From Anaerolineaceae bacterium (GTDB lineage: Bacteria; Chloroflexota; Anaerolineae; Anaerolineales; Anaerolineaceae): a DNA stretch of 64,000 nucleotides. The translations under genes and the position numbers were made by a program. The notes beneath the pieces were generated by a model that worked only from the letters and a program-made list of their open reading frames with translations, did not search any database and was not told the origin of the DNA. Location: assembly GCA_030653365.1 (NCBI GenBank), contig JAURZL010000008.1, forward strand, positions 1 to 64,000, read 5' to 3'. This document shows positions 35,546 through 44,395 of the stretch, piece by piece (the first letter of the stretch is position 1; each line of letters starts with the position of its first letter).

Positions 35546-35793
35546 AACGATGCGAGTGTACCATAAAACACCTTCATTCCCTATAACTTTATTGAAAAAC
35601 CAATCTAATGGCGGGGGAATGTACTGGTCATGAAGATTATTGCCTGATGTGATGAATGTAGCCGGGTAAGTGCTTTTAATTACATGAAATCGCTGGATGT
35701 TATTGTTAAAATGAAAATAGATTACAGAACAAAACTAGGATAATTATTTTTCCATTACTATAATGCTCTGGTAATTTGGAAATAAAGGTGAAG

Positions 35794-36906
35794 ATGGCGA
35801 ATACAGTACAGGAACGAATAGATCCCCTAACTGTACCAGGAACTTTAATGGAAGATCTGGCAGATGGTGTTATACGCTGTTCTGCCTGTGCTCACCGTTG
35901 TTTAATCAAACCCGGTCGCAGGGGTATCTGTCAGGTTCGCTTTAATAAGGAAGGAGAACTGCGGGTACCCTGGGGGTATGTGGCAGCTTTGCAGGTTGAC
36001 CCGGTGGAAAAGAAACCTTTTTCGCATTTCTTCCCAAGTTCGGACGCGTTATCCTTTGGTATGCTGGGGTGCGACTTTCATTGTGATTATTGCCAGAACT
36101 GGTTGACCTCACAGACTATGCGTGATTCAAAAGCGGATATTGGAGTGCAATATATCCGCGAGATTTCTGCTGAGAAGCTGGTGGAGATTGCCCTGGAGAA
36201 TAATGCACCGATTTTGGTATCCACGTACAATGAACCTCTAATTACGACAGAATGGGCTGTAGAAATTTTCAAACGTGGCAAAAAAGCAGGTCTGAATTGT
36301 GCGTACGTTTCGAATGGCAATGCTACCCTGGAAGCGCTGCGGATGTTACAACCTTACCTGGATGCCTATAAAATTGATTTAAAATCGATGCGAGACAAGA
36401 ATTATCGCAAGCTGGGTGGGGTTTTGAAAAATGTCCTTGACACGATCCAGTATGCCAATCAGCTGGGTATCTGGGTGGAGGTAGTGACATTGGTAGTTCC
36501 GGGGTTCAACGATGAACCGGAAGAATTGTGGGATGCAGCACGGTATCTGGCATCGATATCGCCGGATATCCCCTGGCATGTGACAGCTTATCATCCGGAT
36601 TATCGCATGCTGGACAATCCTCACACCCCGGCATCGGCATTGCAGACTGCTGCGGATATTGGTCAGGAAGCCGGATTGAATTATGTGTATGCAGGCAATA
36701 TTCCCGGCAAAGTGGGACCTCTGGAGAACACCTATTGTCCAGGCTGCCAGACTTTGCTGATTTACCGGCGTGGGTATGTGGTTCGGGATTACCGCATTAC
36801 TTCCAAAGGAACCTGCCCTTCATGCGGGATCAAGATCGCAGGACGCTGGACAGATGATCCCGAGTCCGTTCATCTGGGTGGTTGGGGATTACCACGACGA
36901 ATCTAA
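35794..36906 (+). CDS. amrS: AmmeMemoRadiSam system radical SAM enzyme
   Basis: A 370-residue protein (ATG at 35794 with AAAGGTG upstream; an in-frame TTG at 35776 is rejected). The radical SAM motif is C93-x3-C97-x2-C100 within FGMLGCDFHCDYCQNW. An N-terminal cysteine block (CSACAHRC) and a C-terminal zinc ribbon (CPGC, CPSC) are typical of this branch. The family usually travels with AMMECR1 and MEMO proteins; neither is in this window. Its reaction is unknown. It converges on elp3 with 38 bases between the stops. Confidence 0.9.
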   Translation: MANTVQERIDPLTVPGTLMEDLADGVIRCSACAHRCLIKPGRRGICQVRFNKEGELRVPWGYVAALQVDPVEKKPFSHFFPSSDALSFGMLGCDFHCDYCQNWLTSQTMRDSKADIGVQYIREISAEKLVEIALENNAPILVSTYNEPLITTEWAVEIFKRGKKAGLNCAYVSNGNATLEALRMLQPYLDAYKIDLKSMRDKNYRKLGGVLKNVLDTIQYANQLGIWVEVVTLVVPGFNDEPEELWDAARYLASISPDIPWHVTAYHPDYRMLDNPHTPASALQTAADIGQEAGLNYVYAGNIPGKVGPLENTYCPGCQTLLIYRRGYVVRDYRITSKGTCPSCGIKIAGRWTDDPESVHLGGWGLPRRI

Positions 36907-36944
36907 AAGATTGGAAAGCGGTTGGTTTGCGTTGATTCGACCGA

Positions 36945-38558
36945 TTAAACGAGGGGTTTGACCATATAAAGCTCGCCTTTTTCAAAACCGCGAGCCTGAT
37001 AATACTGGCGTGTGCCAATTGCGGCGATAACCGCCAGGTTTTTATAACCTTTTTCACGGGCGATCCGGCTGGCTTCTTCGAGTAATTGCTTCCCCAGGCC
37101 AATATGCTGGGAAGCACCTTCTTTTTCAGCGCCAATTGCAAGTGATTGACCATAAATGTGGACTTCCCGCACTAGCGCAGCATCTTTCAAATCTTTAAAG
37201 TTGAGGTCGGAGGCAGGATGATTTTCGGTTGTGTCCTGGGGCAGAGAGAGACGCAAATAACCGGCGATTTTTCCTTCCGGCGTGCGATAATGGATGAAGT
37301 GTTCCTCAGCATAGACAGGATGGTAGATATGATCTTCCATCGTTAATTCTTCGCTTTGCACCTGTTGTTTCTTGACCTCATTGCAGCGGATACAATTGCA
37401 TTTCTCACCACGTCTGGCAACTTCAGCGAGAACATCCTGGCGCAGGCTGGTGCGTTTGTTACCTTCGATCACATGATGGGAAGGAATATCACGGATCACG
37501 CGGTTGACCCGGCAATAAGGCTGGATCAATGGTTTGACATCCGCAATCAGTTGGATCAATTCTTCCTGCGTATAGGGTTGATATTCGCCATTTTGCCAGT
37601 GGGTGTGCAGCTCAGTGCCTTCCAATAACTGGCAGGGATAAATCTTGATTTCATCCGGGGCAAATCCGTCCTCCCAAAGGCGGGCAAAATCGATCGCATC
37701 TGATTGCACGGTGGCACCCAGCAGGTTTGGCATCCAATGTAACACGATTTTGAAACTGGCAACGCGTAACAATGCGGTGGCAAGTAACGCATCTGCAACC
37801 GTATGTCCGCGTTTGTTCATTGCCAGAACTTGATCATCCAGTGATTGGATCCCGATTTGCACCTTCGTAACACCGAGTTTGCGTAACCATGCAAGCTCTT
37901 TGGGACTAATTTCATCTGGACGGGTTTCAATAACAAGACCGACATTGCGATGAGAAGCAGTTTCATTAATCCGGTGTGCCTCTTCTAGCGTTTCACTATC
38001 GATGCCATTCATGGCATCGAAACAACGTTTGATGAAGTGTTCCTGGTAATCATGTCGGTAAGCGCTCCAGGTACCACCCAGGATCAAAAGTTCGATCTTT
38101 TCGGTTGGGTGGCCGTTGGCTTCATACGAATCAAGGCGCGATTTCACCTGCAAATACGGGTCAAAATCATGTTGAAATGCACGGGCTGCGCCGGGTTCAT
38201 CGATCAGGTAGCTCTTGGGCATACGCACATCGTCCGGGCAGAAGATACATTTTCCAGGGCAGGGATAAGGTTTGGTGAGAACAGTGACGGTGGTAACACC
38301 GGATAGACTGCGAACAGGTTTCATGCGGATGCGTTCCACAAGCAAGGGATCTTCCAATGCCTCCCCCTGCTCTATCTGGCGTTTGTATTCAGCAACCAGA
38401 ATGGACTTGGGAATGTAACCACCCGTAGGAATGGGATGCGAACTTACTGCACTGGCAACGTTTTTTCCCTGCCGAATATCGTTCAGGATCCGGCGGGCAA
38501 GCTCCAGGCGATCAGGTGTTATCTGATAGCGTTTTGTCCATTTCTCGTAATCTCTCAT
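36945..38558 (-). CDS. elp3: Elp3-like tRNA wobble-uridine radical SAM acetyltransferase
   Basis: A protein of about 537 residues (ATG at 38558; in-frame ATGs at 38612 and 38657 are possible, but the longest overlaps the divergent gene). The radical SAM motif CPGKCIFC with C-x3-C-x2-C is followed by PDDVRMPKSYL. The C-terminal half is a GNAT acetyl-CoA-binding domain (GLGKQLLEEASRIA). Elp3 makes cm5U-type modification at tRNA position 34; single-subunit forms occur in archaea and some bacteria. A hairpin AGCGGTTG...CAACCGCT (38572-38596) lies in the leader. It is divergent from a methyltransferase that may act on its product. Confidence 0.92.
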   Translation of the reverse strand: MRDYEKWTKRYQITPDRLELARRILNDIRQGKNVASAVSSHPIPTGGYIPKSILVAEYKRQIEQGEALEDPLLVERIRMKPVRSLSGVTTVTVLTKPYPCPGKCIFCPDDVRMPKSYLIDEPGAARAFQHDFDPYLQVKSRLDSYEANGHPTEKIELLILGGTWSAYRHDYQEHFIKRCFDAMNGIDSETLEEAHRINETASHRNVGLVIETRPDEISPKELAWLRKLGVTKVQIGIQSLDDQVLAMNKRGHTVADALLATALLRVASFKIVLHWMPNLLGATVQSDAIDFARLWEDGFAPDEIKIYPCQLLEGTELHTHWQNGEYQPYTQEELIQLIADVKPLIQPYCRVNRVIRDIPSHHVIEGNKRTSLRQDVLAEVARRGEKCNCIRCNEVKKQQVQSEELTMEDHIYHPVYAEEHFIHYRTPEGKIAGYLRLSLPQDTTENHPASDLNFKDLKDAALVREVHIYGQSLAIGAEKEGASQHIGLGKQLLEEASRIAREKGYKNLAVIAAIGTRQYYQARGFEKGELYMVKPLV

Positions 38559-38640
38559 AACAGTCCAGGCGAGCGGTTGCGTGTGGAACAACCGCTGTAT
38601 TATCCTCTTCATCCTCTGGCAACCAACTTTGATTGGTGTT

Positions 38641-38648
38641 GGTATAAT
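38641..38648 (+). promoter_or_regulatory. Extended -10 promoter of the Trm9-like gene, probably leaderless
   Basis: The extended -10 element TGGTATAAT (box at 38643-38648) is eight bases from the ATG at 38656. No ribosome-binding site is present and no good -35 box is seen. The arrangement matches the nadK promoter. Confidence 0.55.
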
Positions 38649-38655
38649 CATCTGC

Positions 38656-39411
38656 ATGCAAGCAGAAGTAATTCAGCAGCTTTTGGATATTAATTATCAA
38701 TTTTACCAGACATTTGGCGAGGCTTTTGCTGCCACCCGCCGGCGTGTGCAACCCGGCATCCGCCACGTGCTTGAGAAGATCTCACCCAATGGATTCTGGT
38801 TGGATCTGGGTTGTGGGTCCGGCGCTCTGGCGCAGTATTGGGCAAGTGAACAACGTCAGGGTGGATATCATGGGCTGGATTTTTCAGCTGTTTTATTGCA
38901 GGAAGCACGTGATTTGCTGACTGAAATGACAATTCCGTCTGGACTTGAAATACAATTCATGCAAGCTGACCTGCTTACTACTGATTGGATTACGAAATTA
39001 GAGCGCAGAGCCTATGATGGTGTGTTGTGTTTTGCTGCGCTACACCATATTCCCGGATATAAAATCCGATTGGGGTTGGTACAAATGGTGCGTTCTCTTT
39101 TGCCTGAAGGTGGACGATTTATCCATTCCAACTGGCAATTTCATCACAGCCCACGATTGATGGCTCGGGTGCAGCCATGGTCACAGATAGGGGTGGAAGT
39201 GGATTTATTGGAAGACGGTGATACCCTGCTGGATTGGCGCTATGCTTTGCCCGGGCAGAACGAACAGGTTGGTTATCGCTATGTTCATCGGTTCTCAAGT
39301 GTAGAGTTTGAGCAGCTGGCGAAAGAGGGTGGTTTTCAGATTCTAGAAAGCTTTGAGTCGGATGGCGAGGGTGGCCGGTTAGGAATCTACCAGGTCTGGC
39401 AAGCGATTTAA
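38656..39411 (+). CDS. Class I SAM methyltransferase, possibly Trm9/ALKBH8-like tRNA enzyme
   Basis: A 251-residue protein. The AdoMet-binding motif LDLGCGSGALAQYW (about 52-65), a VLCFAALHHI motif IV region and LLPEGGRFI are present. The C-terminal YRYVHRFSSVEFEQLA recalls Trm9/ALKBH8 methyltransferases, which end in a similar H-F...EL segment and methylate cm5U34 to mcm5U34. Divergent placement directly against elp3, which would make the substrate, supports this reading. This is an inference; many class I methyltransferases look alike. Its stop overlaps that of the convergent LuxR-type gene. Confidence 0.65.
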   Translation: MQAEVIQQLLDINYQFYQTFGEAFAATRRRVQPGIRHVLEKISPNGFWLDLGCGSGALAQYWASEQRQGGYHGLDFSAVLLQEARDLLTEMTIPSGLEIQFMQADLLTTDWITKLERRAYDGVLCFAALHHIPGYKIRLGLVQMVRSLLPEGGRFIHSNWQFHHSPRLMARVQPWSQIGVEVDLLEDGDTLLDWRYALPGQNEQVGYRYVHRFSSVEFEQLAKEGGFQILESFESDGEGGRLGIYQVWQAI

Positions 39412-39863
39412 TTTCCACGTTTGCGCATGTGTGGGCGACAATAACCGAGAGCTGTTGCTCGTCCCACCGATTGAGCATTGGTCTCTGCTTTTAATTTTTT
39501 TTTGAGATTGGCAATATGCATGTTAACCGTTCGCAATGAGAGACTTAATTGTGTACCGATTTGCTTTGAGGTTAACCCTTGCGAGAGGAGTTCCAATACT
39601 TCCTTTTCGCGCCGGGTGAGAGCAATATCCATCGGCAAGCTGGCATGTGGATGTTCCTGAGGTTCTTCCAGGCTGACAATCACCCAATTTCCGAGCATCA
39701 CCGCCCGCAGACAATTTTCCTTCAGGTTTTCCAGAAGTTGGGTGGCAGGCGGTGGGGGATTCCATTTGCCATGGTTGATGTTCTCTACAAGCAACACGGC
39801 TGGCTGATCGTCTTCAAGCGTCAGCATAGATTGAGCGTCGAAAATTAATAAAATATGTGTCAT
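39408..39863 (-). CDS. LuxR-type HTH regulator with short N-terminal domain
   Basis: A 151-residue protein. The C-terminal GerE-type helix-turn-helix is clear: TRREKEVLELLSQGLTSKQI and then LSLRTVNMHIANLKKKL (about 78-122). The N-terminal 70 residues lack the phosphoacceptor pocket of a full receiver domain. The start codon lies inside a perfect 12-base inverted repeat and has no ribosome-binding site, which suggests autoregulation and perhaps a leaderless mRNA. Its targets are unknown. Confidence 0.8.
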   Translation of the reverse strand: MTHILLIFDAQSMLTLEDDQPAVLLVENINHGKWNPPPPATQLLENLKENCLRAVMLGNWVIVSLEEPQEHPHASLPMDIALTRREKEVLELLSQGLTSKQIGTQLSLSLRTVNMHIANLKKKLKAETNAQSVGRATALGYCRPHMRKRGN

Positions 39864-39890
39864 AATATAGAATATTAGTTCTATATTATG
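39861..39890. promoter_or_regulatory. Perfect palindrome over the LuxR-type start codon
   Basis: CATAATATAGAA - 6 bases - TTCTATATTATG is a perfect 12-base inverted repeat; its left end is the start codon of the leftward LuxR-type gene. It is a probable operator, or an RNA hairpin limiting translation. The remaining bases to 40160 hold no gene. Confidence 0.75.
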
Positions 39891-40160
39891 ACAAAATTTA
39901 AAGGATGAGTCAAGGGAAAAGAAAAGGTTTCATCCATGATTTAAGCATGCTGGTATAAAAAATGCAACAAAATTGGTAGGTTTTTTGATGAGATCCTGCC
40001 AACTTTGGTTTATTGAGATGATCCAAATTTTCTATGGTAAGATAATTATTAAATTCAGGCATAAAGGCTTTTATTAACAGGATGATCAGATGATTATGGT
40101 TTCATCTTTGATGTGAGATCGATAACATATCCAATTGATAGAGGTTAAAGGATGTGATCC

Positions 40161-40838
40161 GTGAAAAGTAAGATACTGCTGATTGACCAAGATATCCCTT
40201 TACAGACAATGCTGGCAGAGCATCTCGGCAAGCTTTATCGAGTTGTCACGGCGAATAATGGACTGGAAGCGATGCGTAAAGCCTTCAGTGAACACCCACA
40301 TCTGGTGATTATTGATGTAGAGTTACCGGGCATGGATGGGTGGGAAGTGATTGCCCGATTAAGAGAGATTTCCTCCATACCGATTATGATTCTTACGAAA
40401 AAAAGTACAGAAACTGACAAGTTGCGTGGATTTACATTAGGGGTGGATGATTACATCATAAAGCCTTTCAGTTATGCAGAATTGTTGGCACGGATCAACG
40501 CAGTCTTGAATCGCACCCGTCGCGGAACAGGCACATTGGAGAATATCATTATTGTTGATAATCTGATGATTGACTTGAATCGGAGGGAAGTAAGATTGGA
40601 TAGCAAGCTGATCAATTTAACTCCTACAGAATTCAGGTTGTTGGAGATATTGACACGCCGGCATGGAAAAGCGGTTTCTGAGGAAGATTTAACTCGACAG
40701 ATGTGGGGAGAATATCGGCAGGAAGGTTCAACGGTTTTGCGACGCTACGTCTGGTCGTTGCGCAACAAATTGGAGGAGGACCAGGCGAATCCACGCTGGA
40801 TTGTGACTGTGCGGGGATTTGGGTATATGTTGGAGTAG
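40161..40838 (+). CDS. OmpR/PhoB-type response regulator
   Basis: A 225-residue protein with a GTG start after AAAGGATG. The receiver domain (1-118) has LLIDQD, phospho-accepting Asp in VIIDVELPGMDGWEV (about residue 51), a Thr switch in MILTKK and Lys in DDYIIKPFS. The C-terminal winged helix (about 130-225; TPTEFRLLEIL and VTVRGFGYML) is of the OmpR class. No histidine kinase is next to it, so it is an orphan regulator. A GGCTTC...GAAGCC hairpin lies just after the stop but lacks a T run. Confidence 0.92.
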   Translation: MKSKILLIDQDIPLQTMLAEHLGKLYRVVTANNGLEAMRKAFSEHPHLVIIDVELPGMDGWEVIARLREISSIPIMILTKKSTETDKLRGFTLGVDDYIIKPFSYAELLARINAVLNRTRRGTGTLENIIIVDNLMIDLNRREVRLDSKLINLTPTEFRLLEILTRRHGKAVSEEDLTRQMWGEYRQEGSTVLRRYVWSLRNKLEEDQANPRWIVTVRGFGYMLE

Positions 40839-41058
40839 GCTTCAGGCTGGAAGCCAAAGGCTAGGGGGAGAGTGGACAGTCGAAAGTTGAGAGTCAAAAT
40901 TTAGCTAATGGCTCATTGCTGATAGAAAAAAATCCTATTAGCGGGGTGAAAAGGTTCACAACACAGAATAAAAAACTTACCCGAATGGCGGGTGACAGGG
41001 TGGAGATTTGATGGTATCTTGATGGAGTGGAATTCAAATATTAAATTACGGGTGTATC

Positions 41059-41859
41059 ATGTTGAAATTTCGGTATTTGTTTAATAATCCTGACCTGGCG
41101 CATATGTTGGTGAAAAACTGGGAATATGATGAGGATTCAGAAGAGTTATTCCAATATTTTCGGATTTCTGCCAATGCCATTTATCCAATGAAAATCTACG
41201 GAAATATTTGTTATTTGCGCTTCAGCCCGGTTTCGGAAAAATCAGAAGAAAACTTGTTGGCGGAACTGGCGTTTATCGAATACTTGCGGAATCAGCGTTA
41301 TCCTGCCATGGAAGCAATTAAATCTATATCTGGAGATCAATTGGTTAGAAAAGAGACTGACTGGGGTGAATATTATGCATGTGTGTTCAAGCAGGTGGAA
41401 GGGAAACAAATCAGTCAGACGGATTTCAATGACGAAATCATGATTGCATATGGCATTGCTTTGGGAGAATTGCATTCACTTTCAAAGAAATATCAGAATC
41501 CAAGCGTGAAGCGATGGTCGCATAATGATGTGTTTGATTGGATAGAGAAAACACTGACTGGATTGGGATCGGATCAAAAACCAATTCGGGAATTGACATT
41601 GTTGCGGAGTGAATTTGATCAGTTAACAATTAATCAGGAAAATTATGGGCTGATCCATTTTGATTTTGAACCTGATAATGTGTTTTACGATGAAACCAGT
41701 CAGCGATGTAGTGTGATCGATTTCGATGACGCCATGTATCATTGGTATGTTATGGATATTGTGAAGGCATTGGATGCCATTAATGATGAAATGGGTACAG
41801 AAGATTGTTCACTACAGGAAGAAGTGTTTTTGGATGGTTACCGTAGTGTACATAATTGA
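41059..41859 (+). CDS. Aminoglycoside-phosphotransferase-like kinase, frameshifted at the C-terminus
   Basis: A 266-residue frame. The kinase core is visible: GLIHFDFEPDNVFYD (HxD...N) and VIDFDDAMYHWYVMDI. These APH/choline-kinase-like enzymes phosphorylate small molecules; the substrate is unknown. The frame ends abruptly at 41859 after FLDGYRSVHN, while the frame one base over continues with FKQLPLFRRFAKLYQFTRVA up to 42034. Removing one A near 41855 would restore a protein of about 324 residues. The cause may be mutation or a sequencing error. Confidence 0.8.
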   Translation: MLKFRYLFNNPDLAHMLVKNWEYDEDSEELFQYFRISANAIYPMKIYGNICYLRFSPVSEKSEENLLAELAFIEYLRNQRYPAMEAIKSISGDQLVRKETDWGEYYACVFKQVEGKQISQTDFNDEIMIAYGIALGELHSLSKKYQNPSVKRWSHNDVFDWIEKTLTGLGSDQKPIRELTLLRSEFDQLTINQENYGLIHFDFEPDNVFYDETSQRCSVIDFDDAMYHWYVMDIVKALDAINDEMGTEDCSLQEEVFLDGYRSVHN

Positions 41860-42034
41860 TGAGGATGTTTTCAAACAGCTTCCTCTCTTTAGAAGGTTTG
41901 CCAAATTGTATCAATTTACCCGTGTGGCGAGGGCGATCGAGGAACGCTTTGATAATGAACCGGATTGGATGGTTGGACTGAGAGAAAGATTGGAAAGCCT
42001 GTTAACGGAACCCCGGTTGAACTTTGAAGAATAA
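41850..42034 (+). pseudogene. Out-of-frame C-terminal tail of the APH-like kinase
   Basis: This frame reads IDEDVFKQLPLFRRFAKLY and then TRVARAIEE before its stop at 42034. APH-family proteins commonly have a similar helical tail after the IDFDD motif. It has no start of its own with a ribosome-binding site and joins the upstream gene if one base is removed. Confidence 0.7.
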
Positions 42035-42051
42035 ATTAAGTCAGAAGAAAA

Positions 42052-42357
42052 TCAACGTGCCCAGTTGCAATTCGCGATATATGGGCGCAACTCGCTTCTT
42101 ACCCAATCGTATTCTTGTTTTTCCCACATGCTTGAAAAATAAAAATTTGAACCGAATTGATAGGTCAGACACCATTGTCCTTCAGCAATTTGATACTGGT
42201 CTGTCATCACAGGTTTAAGGAAGACTTCATGGGTGACCATCTCAGCCATGAGAAAATTCATGGACTGATCAGCAGTACTGTTAAGTCTCATAGGAATTCT
42301 GGAACAACTGCTTAAGAAAAAAATACTTAGAATGGCAATCCATTTTACTATTTTCAA
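42052..42357 (-). CDS. Tandem lipoprotein, paralogue C
   Basis: A 101-residue protein if started at the TTG at 42357, which has GGAG six bases upstream and then aligns with its two paralogues. It has a signal peptide and lipobox FLSSCS. The conserved frame includes WCLTYQF, a W-x-K/R region and the C-terminus CNWAR, shared by all three tandem copies. The mature protein should be lipid-anchored, with two conserved cysteines that may form a disulfide. The function is unknown. It is the most diverged of the three and directly follows paralogue B. Confidence 0.75.
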   Translation of the reverse strand: MKIVKWIAILSIFFLSSCSRIPMRLNSTADQSMNFLMAEMVTHEVFLKPVMTDQYQIAEGQWCLTYQFGSNFYFSSMWEKQEYDWVRSELRPYIANCNWAR

Positions 42358-42390
42358 ATCACACTCCGCACATTTGATTGATTTTATCAA

Positions 42391-42705
42391 TCAACGTGCC
42401 CAGTTGCAATTTTCTTCATAAGGTAGTAATTCTGTTTTAACCCATTCAGAATTCTGTTTTTGCCACAAAGTGGAGAAATACAGAAGATGGCCGATTTCAT
42501 AGGTGAAACACCATGTATCTTCCGAAACCTGATGTGTATCCAACATGATTGGTTCGAGGTAATTTTCAAATTCAGTTATGTTGGACATTTCGGAACTCAT
42601 GGTTTTCATAGCGCGATCGACCGTTTTCTTAAGTTTCAATGGTGGACCGGAACAGCTACTGAGGAACAAAATACTGATTATCGCAATAATTCTGAAGGCT
42701 CTCAT
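42391..42705 (-). CDS. Tandem lipoprotein, paralogue B
   Basis: A 104-residue protein with signal peptide (about 1-17) and lipobox FLSSCSG. A PPLKLKKTVDRAM segment follows, then TWCFTYE and the C-terminal NCNWAR. It is clearly related to paralogues A and C on either side; B and A share SGPP and LKKT after the lipid-modified cysteine. Extracytoplasmic and lipid-anchored. I recognise no family. Confidence 0.8.
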   Translation of the reverse strand: MRAFRIIAIISILFLSSCSGPPLKLKKTVDRAMKTMSSEMSNITEFENYLEPIMLDTHQVSEDTWCFTYEIGHLLYFSTLWQKQNSEWVKTELLPYEENCNWAR

Positions 42706-42737
42706 TTCACCTGGTTTTCTTTATATGCATTTGATTA

Positions 42738-43052
42738 TTAGCGCACCCAATTACAATCTGTAACAAATGGTCTCAATTCAACCTGTACCCAACCTGATTC
42801 TTCTTTTTGCCAGCGGCTCGCGAAGGATGCTTCATCGGTAACTTCATAAACCAAACACCATTCTGATTCTGATATCTGATGCATATCAATTAATTCAGGT
42901 TCATTGATTTGCGAAAATTCATTTACATTGGATAATTCGGAACTTAATAACTGCGTTGCTCGGACAGCGGTTTTTTTCAAGCTTCCAGGTGGACCGGAAC
43001 AGCCAACTAAAAATAGAATGCTGATAATTAAGGTTAAACTGAAAAGACGCAT
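42738..43052 (-). CDS. Tandem lipoprotein, paralogue A
   Basis: A 104-residue protein with signal peptide and lipobox FLVGCSG. It contains GSLKKTAVRA, EWCLVYEV, a W-Q-K-E segment and ends DCNWVR. It is first in the leftward set of three paralogues, which implies local duplication. No catalytic motif is visible. Gaps of 32 and 33 bases separate the copies, so all three are probably cotranscribed from upstream of 43052. Confidence 0.8.
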   Translation of the reverse strand: MRLFSLTLIISILFLVGCSGPPGSLKKTAVRATQLLSSELSNVNEFSQINEPELIDMHQISESEWCLVYEVTDEASFASRWQKEESGWVQVELRPFVTDCNWVR

Positions 43053-43202
43053 TTTACATACCTTTCACAATGACGAATTTAAAGAAATCAACTTTCATAC
43101 AGCAGGAACTTAACCGATAATTAGATTATAAAACATTATTCCTTCTCAGACCGATGATTTGAGCTATTTCTCACTTCAACATGCATCATCACCAACGCCA
43201 TA

Positions 43203-43232
43203 TTGTTGGATTGGCGGTCTTTACCCTATAAT
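43203..43232 (+). promoter_or_regulatory. Promoter of the CAP-LysM gene
   Basis: TTGTTG (43203-43208), an 18-base spacer and TATAAT (43227-43232). A second TATAAT lies at 43241-43246 without a good -35 box. Confidence 0.5.
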
Positions 43233-43278
43233 GTAGTTGATATAATTCAATCAAGCTGCTACCCATTTGATCATTGAT

Positions 43279-44286
43279 ATGAAAACAAGAAACAAAATTT
43301 CAATCGTATTTATTGCTCTGGTTTTGCTGGTTGCTTTCTTTCCTGCAAGGAAAAGTATCCAGGCACAGCGTGAATCAGCATACGATCTGATTAATTCAGT
43401 CAATGCTTTGCGCACATCGAAAGGTCTCGATCCTTATCAAATCGATTCGGGCTTGATGTCGTATGCACAGCAGCATGCTGATTACATGGCATCCATCCAA
43501 TCTGCCACGCATACACATAGCGATGGAAGCGTTGCCTGGGAGATTGGCATTCAGGAGAATGTTGCTACAGGAACTGAAGGAATTGTTAATGTTTCGATTG
43601 TTGTTTATCAAATCTGGTCTGATTGGATTCACTGGAAAACTATGGTCGATTATGCCAGTGGTGATGTTGGCGCTGGTGTTGCGTTGGGAGCGGATGGTAT
43701 GGTTTACTATGTGCTGAACGTCCGTGCTGGTACTGCTGTCCCAATCACTGTTCCAACCTCAGGGTTAGCGAGTGTCGTACCAATTACTGTTGGTAGTTCC
43801 ACAATCACACCAGACCTGATTGCTATCCTAATTAAAAGTACACCTGCAGCAGACGGCTCTATTGTCCATGTGGTTGATTTTGGACAGTCGTTATGGAGCA
43901 TCGCGATTGCCTATGGTGTAAAGATGGATGATATTCGCCAGCTGAATAATCTGGCAATGGATTCAACCATCATTAATGTTGGACAAAAACTATTGATTTC
44001 CCCAGCCTCAAAAGACACCCTTCTGTCTGAAGATATGGTAACACCGACAATCACAGAGACGGTCGTTTATACGAAGATCCCAATCACCAAATCTCCAACT
44101 ACTATTGCAACAAATACAGCTTCCATCATGCAAACGATGTCACCTACAAGTACTCCTGAAGTCTCAGTTGAGCCTGAGAGTAATAATTTTTTCTATATTT
44201 TGATAACAATCAGTTTGATTGGTTTGTTGTTTGCCATCTTTTTTGGATTTAAGAAAACAGAACCCGAGACGAAGATTGATGAGTAA
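43279..44286 (+). CDS. Secreted CAP-domain and LysM protein with C-terminal anchor
   Basis: A 335-residue protein (ATG at 43279; TTG at 43267 is in frame). A signal peptide (1-24) is followed by a CAP/SCP-like domain (about 28-150; NALRTSKGL, H in ADYMAS and HTHSDG, W-x-W region). A LysM domain (about 195-245; VVDFGQSLWSIAIAYGV and GQKLLI) would bind peptidoglycan. A Thr/Pro/Ser-rich linker leads to a C-terminal membrane helix (about 303-323). It is a cell-surface protein of unknown activity. Confidence 0.88.
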   Translation: MKTRNKISIVFIALVLLVAFFPARKSIQAQRESAYDLINSVNALRTSKGLDPYQIDSGLMSYAQQHADYMASIQSATHTHSDGSVAWEIGIQENVATGTEGIVNVSIVVYQIWSDWIHWKTMVDYASGDVGAGVALGADGMVYYVLNVRAGTAVPITVPTSGLASVVPITVGSSTITPDLIAILIKSTPAADGSIVHVVDFGQSLWSIAIAYGVKMDDIRQLNNLAMDSTIINVGQKLLISPASKDTLLSEDMVTPTITETVVYTKIPITKSPTTIATNTASIMQTMSPTSTPEVSVEPESNNFFYILITISLIGLLFAIFFGFKKTEPETKIDE

Positions 44287-44395
44287 AAGGTAAAAGCATT
44301 CATTAAAAAGTAGAAGAGATTTTTTCTTTTCAACATCCCTGTTTTATTGAGATGGCACAAATTATTCATAAAATTATTGATAAGGAGATGAATTT

